Shown: piece after piece, positions 63,888 through 64,000 of the stretch | How positions within the stretch are numbered: the first letter of the stretch is position 1 | Layout of the letters: each line of letters starts with the position of its first letter | Source: Emticicia sp. C21 | GTDB taxonomy: Bacteria; Bacteroidota; Bacteroidia; Cytophagales; Spirosomataceae | Direction of reading: 5' to 3' | NCBI RefSeq assembly: GCF_003418935.1 | Contig: NZ_QVMT01000016.1 | Span: 33,283 to 97,282, forward strand | DNA length: 64,000 nucleotides | Notes under the pieces: model-generated | Database searches by the model: none | Seen by the model: only the letters and a program-made list of their open reading frames with translations | Told to the model about the DNA's origin: nothing | Program-made: the position numbers and the translations under genes

Positions 63888-64000
63888 TTAATGTTTATGC
63901 AACTGATACTTTTTTCTGAGGATAATGATTGCAAAGGCAAAATAGTGTAATCCCAACCAATGCTTGGCATTTGTTTCATATCTAATCAGTAAGTTTTTAA
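63888..64000 (-). mobile_element. C-terminal part of an IS5-like transposase (cut by window edge)
   Basis: The minus strand is open from the window edge to a TAA at 63888. The 36 visible residues end NLLIRYETNAKHWLGLHYFA and FAIIILRKKYQLHKH. The R-Y-E-T-x-A-x-x-W-L-x-x-H-Y pattern matches the C-terminus of IS5-family DDE transposases. It lies directly upstream of the response-regulator start (a 22-base gap), so the element's left end, probably near GAAGTTGTTTAAT at 63880-63892, would abut that gene. Confidence 0.7.

Overview
The window looks like a chromosomal segment of a member of the Bacteroidota, probably Cytophagales. Three things suggest this: it is AT-rich by eye; many genes are preceded by the Bacteroidota -7 promoter element TAnnTTTG and few by a strong Shine-Dalgarno sequence; and it carries families typical of the phylum (BT_3928-like DoxX protein, GWxTD lipoprotein, DUF5723 and FadL-like outer-membrane proteins, zapA next to rny). 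The species cannot be named from the sequence. No rRNA, tRNA or CRISPR array was seen.

Layout. 1-10560 is housekeeping: folP, a duplicated DUF1599 protein, a DoxX/thioredoxin-like membrane protein, aroK, an OmpP1/FadL-like barrel, a Gly/Tyr/Ser-rich lipoprotein, proS, DUF1003, an FKBP isomerase and an HD hydrolase. A 178-bp MITE-like element lies just before aroK. 10722-18870 is the main accessory locus. It holds a WGR + HEAT/ARM-repeat protein, a WGR + beta-propeller protein, a winged-helix/SWIM protein, a structured non-coding RNA with a1/a2 inverted repeats, and a retron-type reverse transcriptase with NAxxH, YADD and VTG motifs. This is a complete retron, most like the ARM/WHSWIM class (type XIII in the published scheme, as I recall it), and is probably an anti-phage system. 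18941-22951 has an envelope pair followed by a MerR/TipAS regulator with small VOC, DoxX and effector-like genes.

23044-33340 runs mostly on the minus strand: alaS, a frameshifted 4-hydroxybutyryl-CoA dehydratase with an alpha/beta hydrolase and an enoyl-CoA hydratase relative, an LRR protein coupled to a MerR-like regulator (plus strand), rlmB and a GWxTD lipoprotein. 33370-50215 has a repeat-bearing spacer, then a GNAT enzyme, a Tat-exported Gfo/Idh/MocA protein, DUF5723, a circularly permuted ATP-grasp, a DUF6580-like membrane protein, a SEC-C protein, metH with a divergent Lrp regulator, an M20D amidohydrolase, an alpha/beta hydrolase lipoprotein, dprA and an EEP-family protein. 50216-52409 is AT-rich and contains a candidate 41-residue signal-peptide ORF, an XRE/membrane-protein pair with an operator-like dyad, a truncated haemoglobin and a REP-like hairpin. 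52410-64000 returns to core genes: PBP4/dacB, a beta-CASP nuclease, accA, a lipoprotein, a HAD hydrolase, a site-2 protease with an acyltransferase, metZ, a coiled-coil protein, zapA, rny and a response regulator. The C-terminus of an IS5-like transposase is cut by the right edge.

The strongest claim is the retron: protein motifs, RNA structure and gene order agree. The next most informative observation is the one-base frameshift in the dehydratase, where the two halves rejoin exactly at a run of six A. Several gene starts were moved downstream because a promoter element or terminator lies on the longer start, or because only the later start gives a clean signal peptide.
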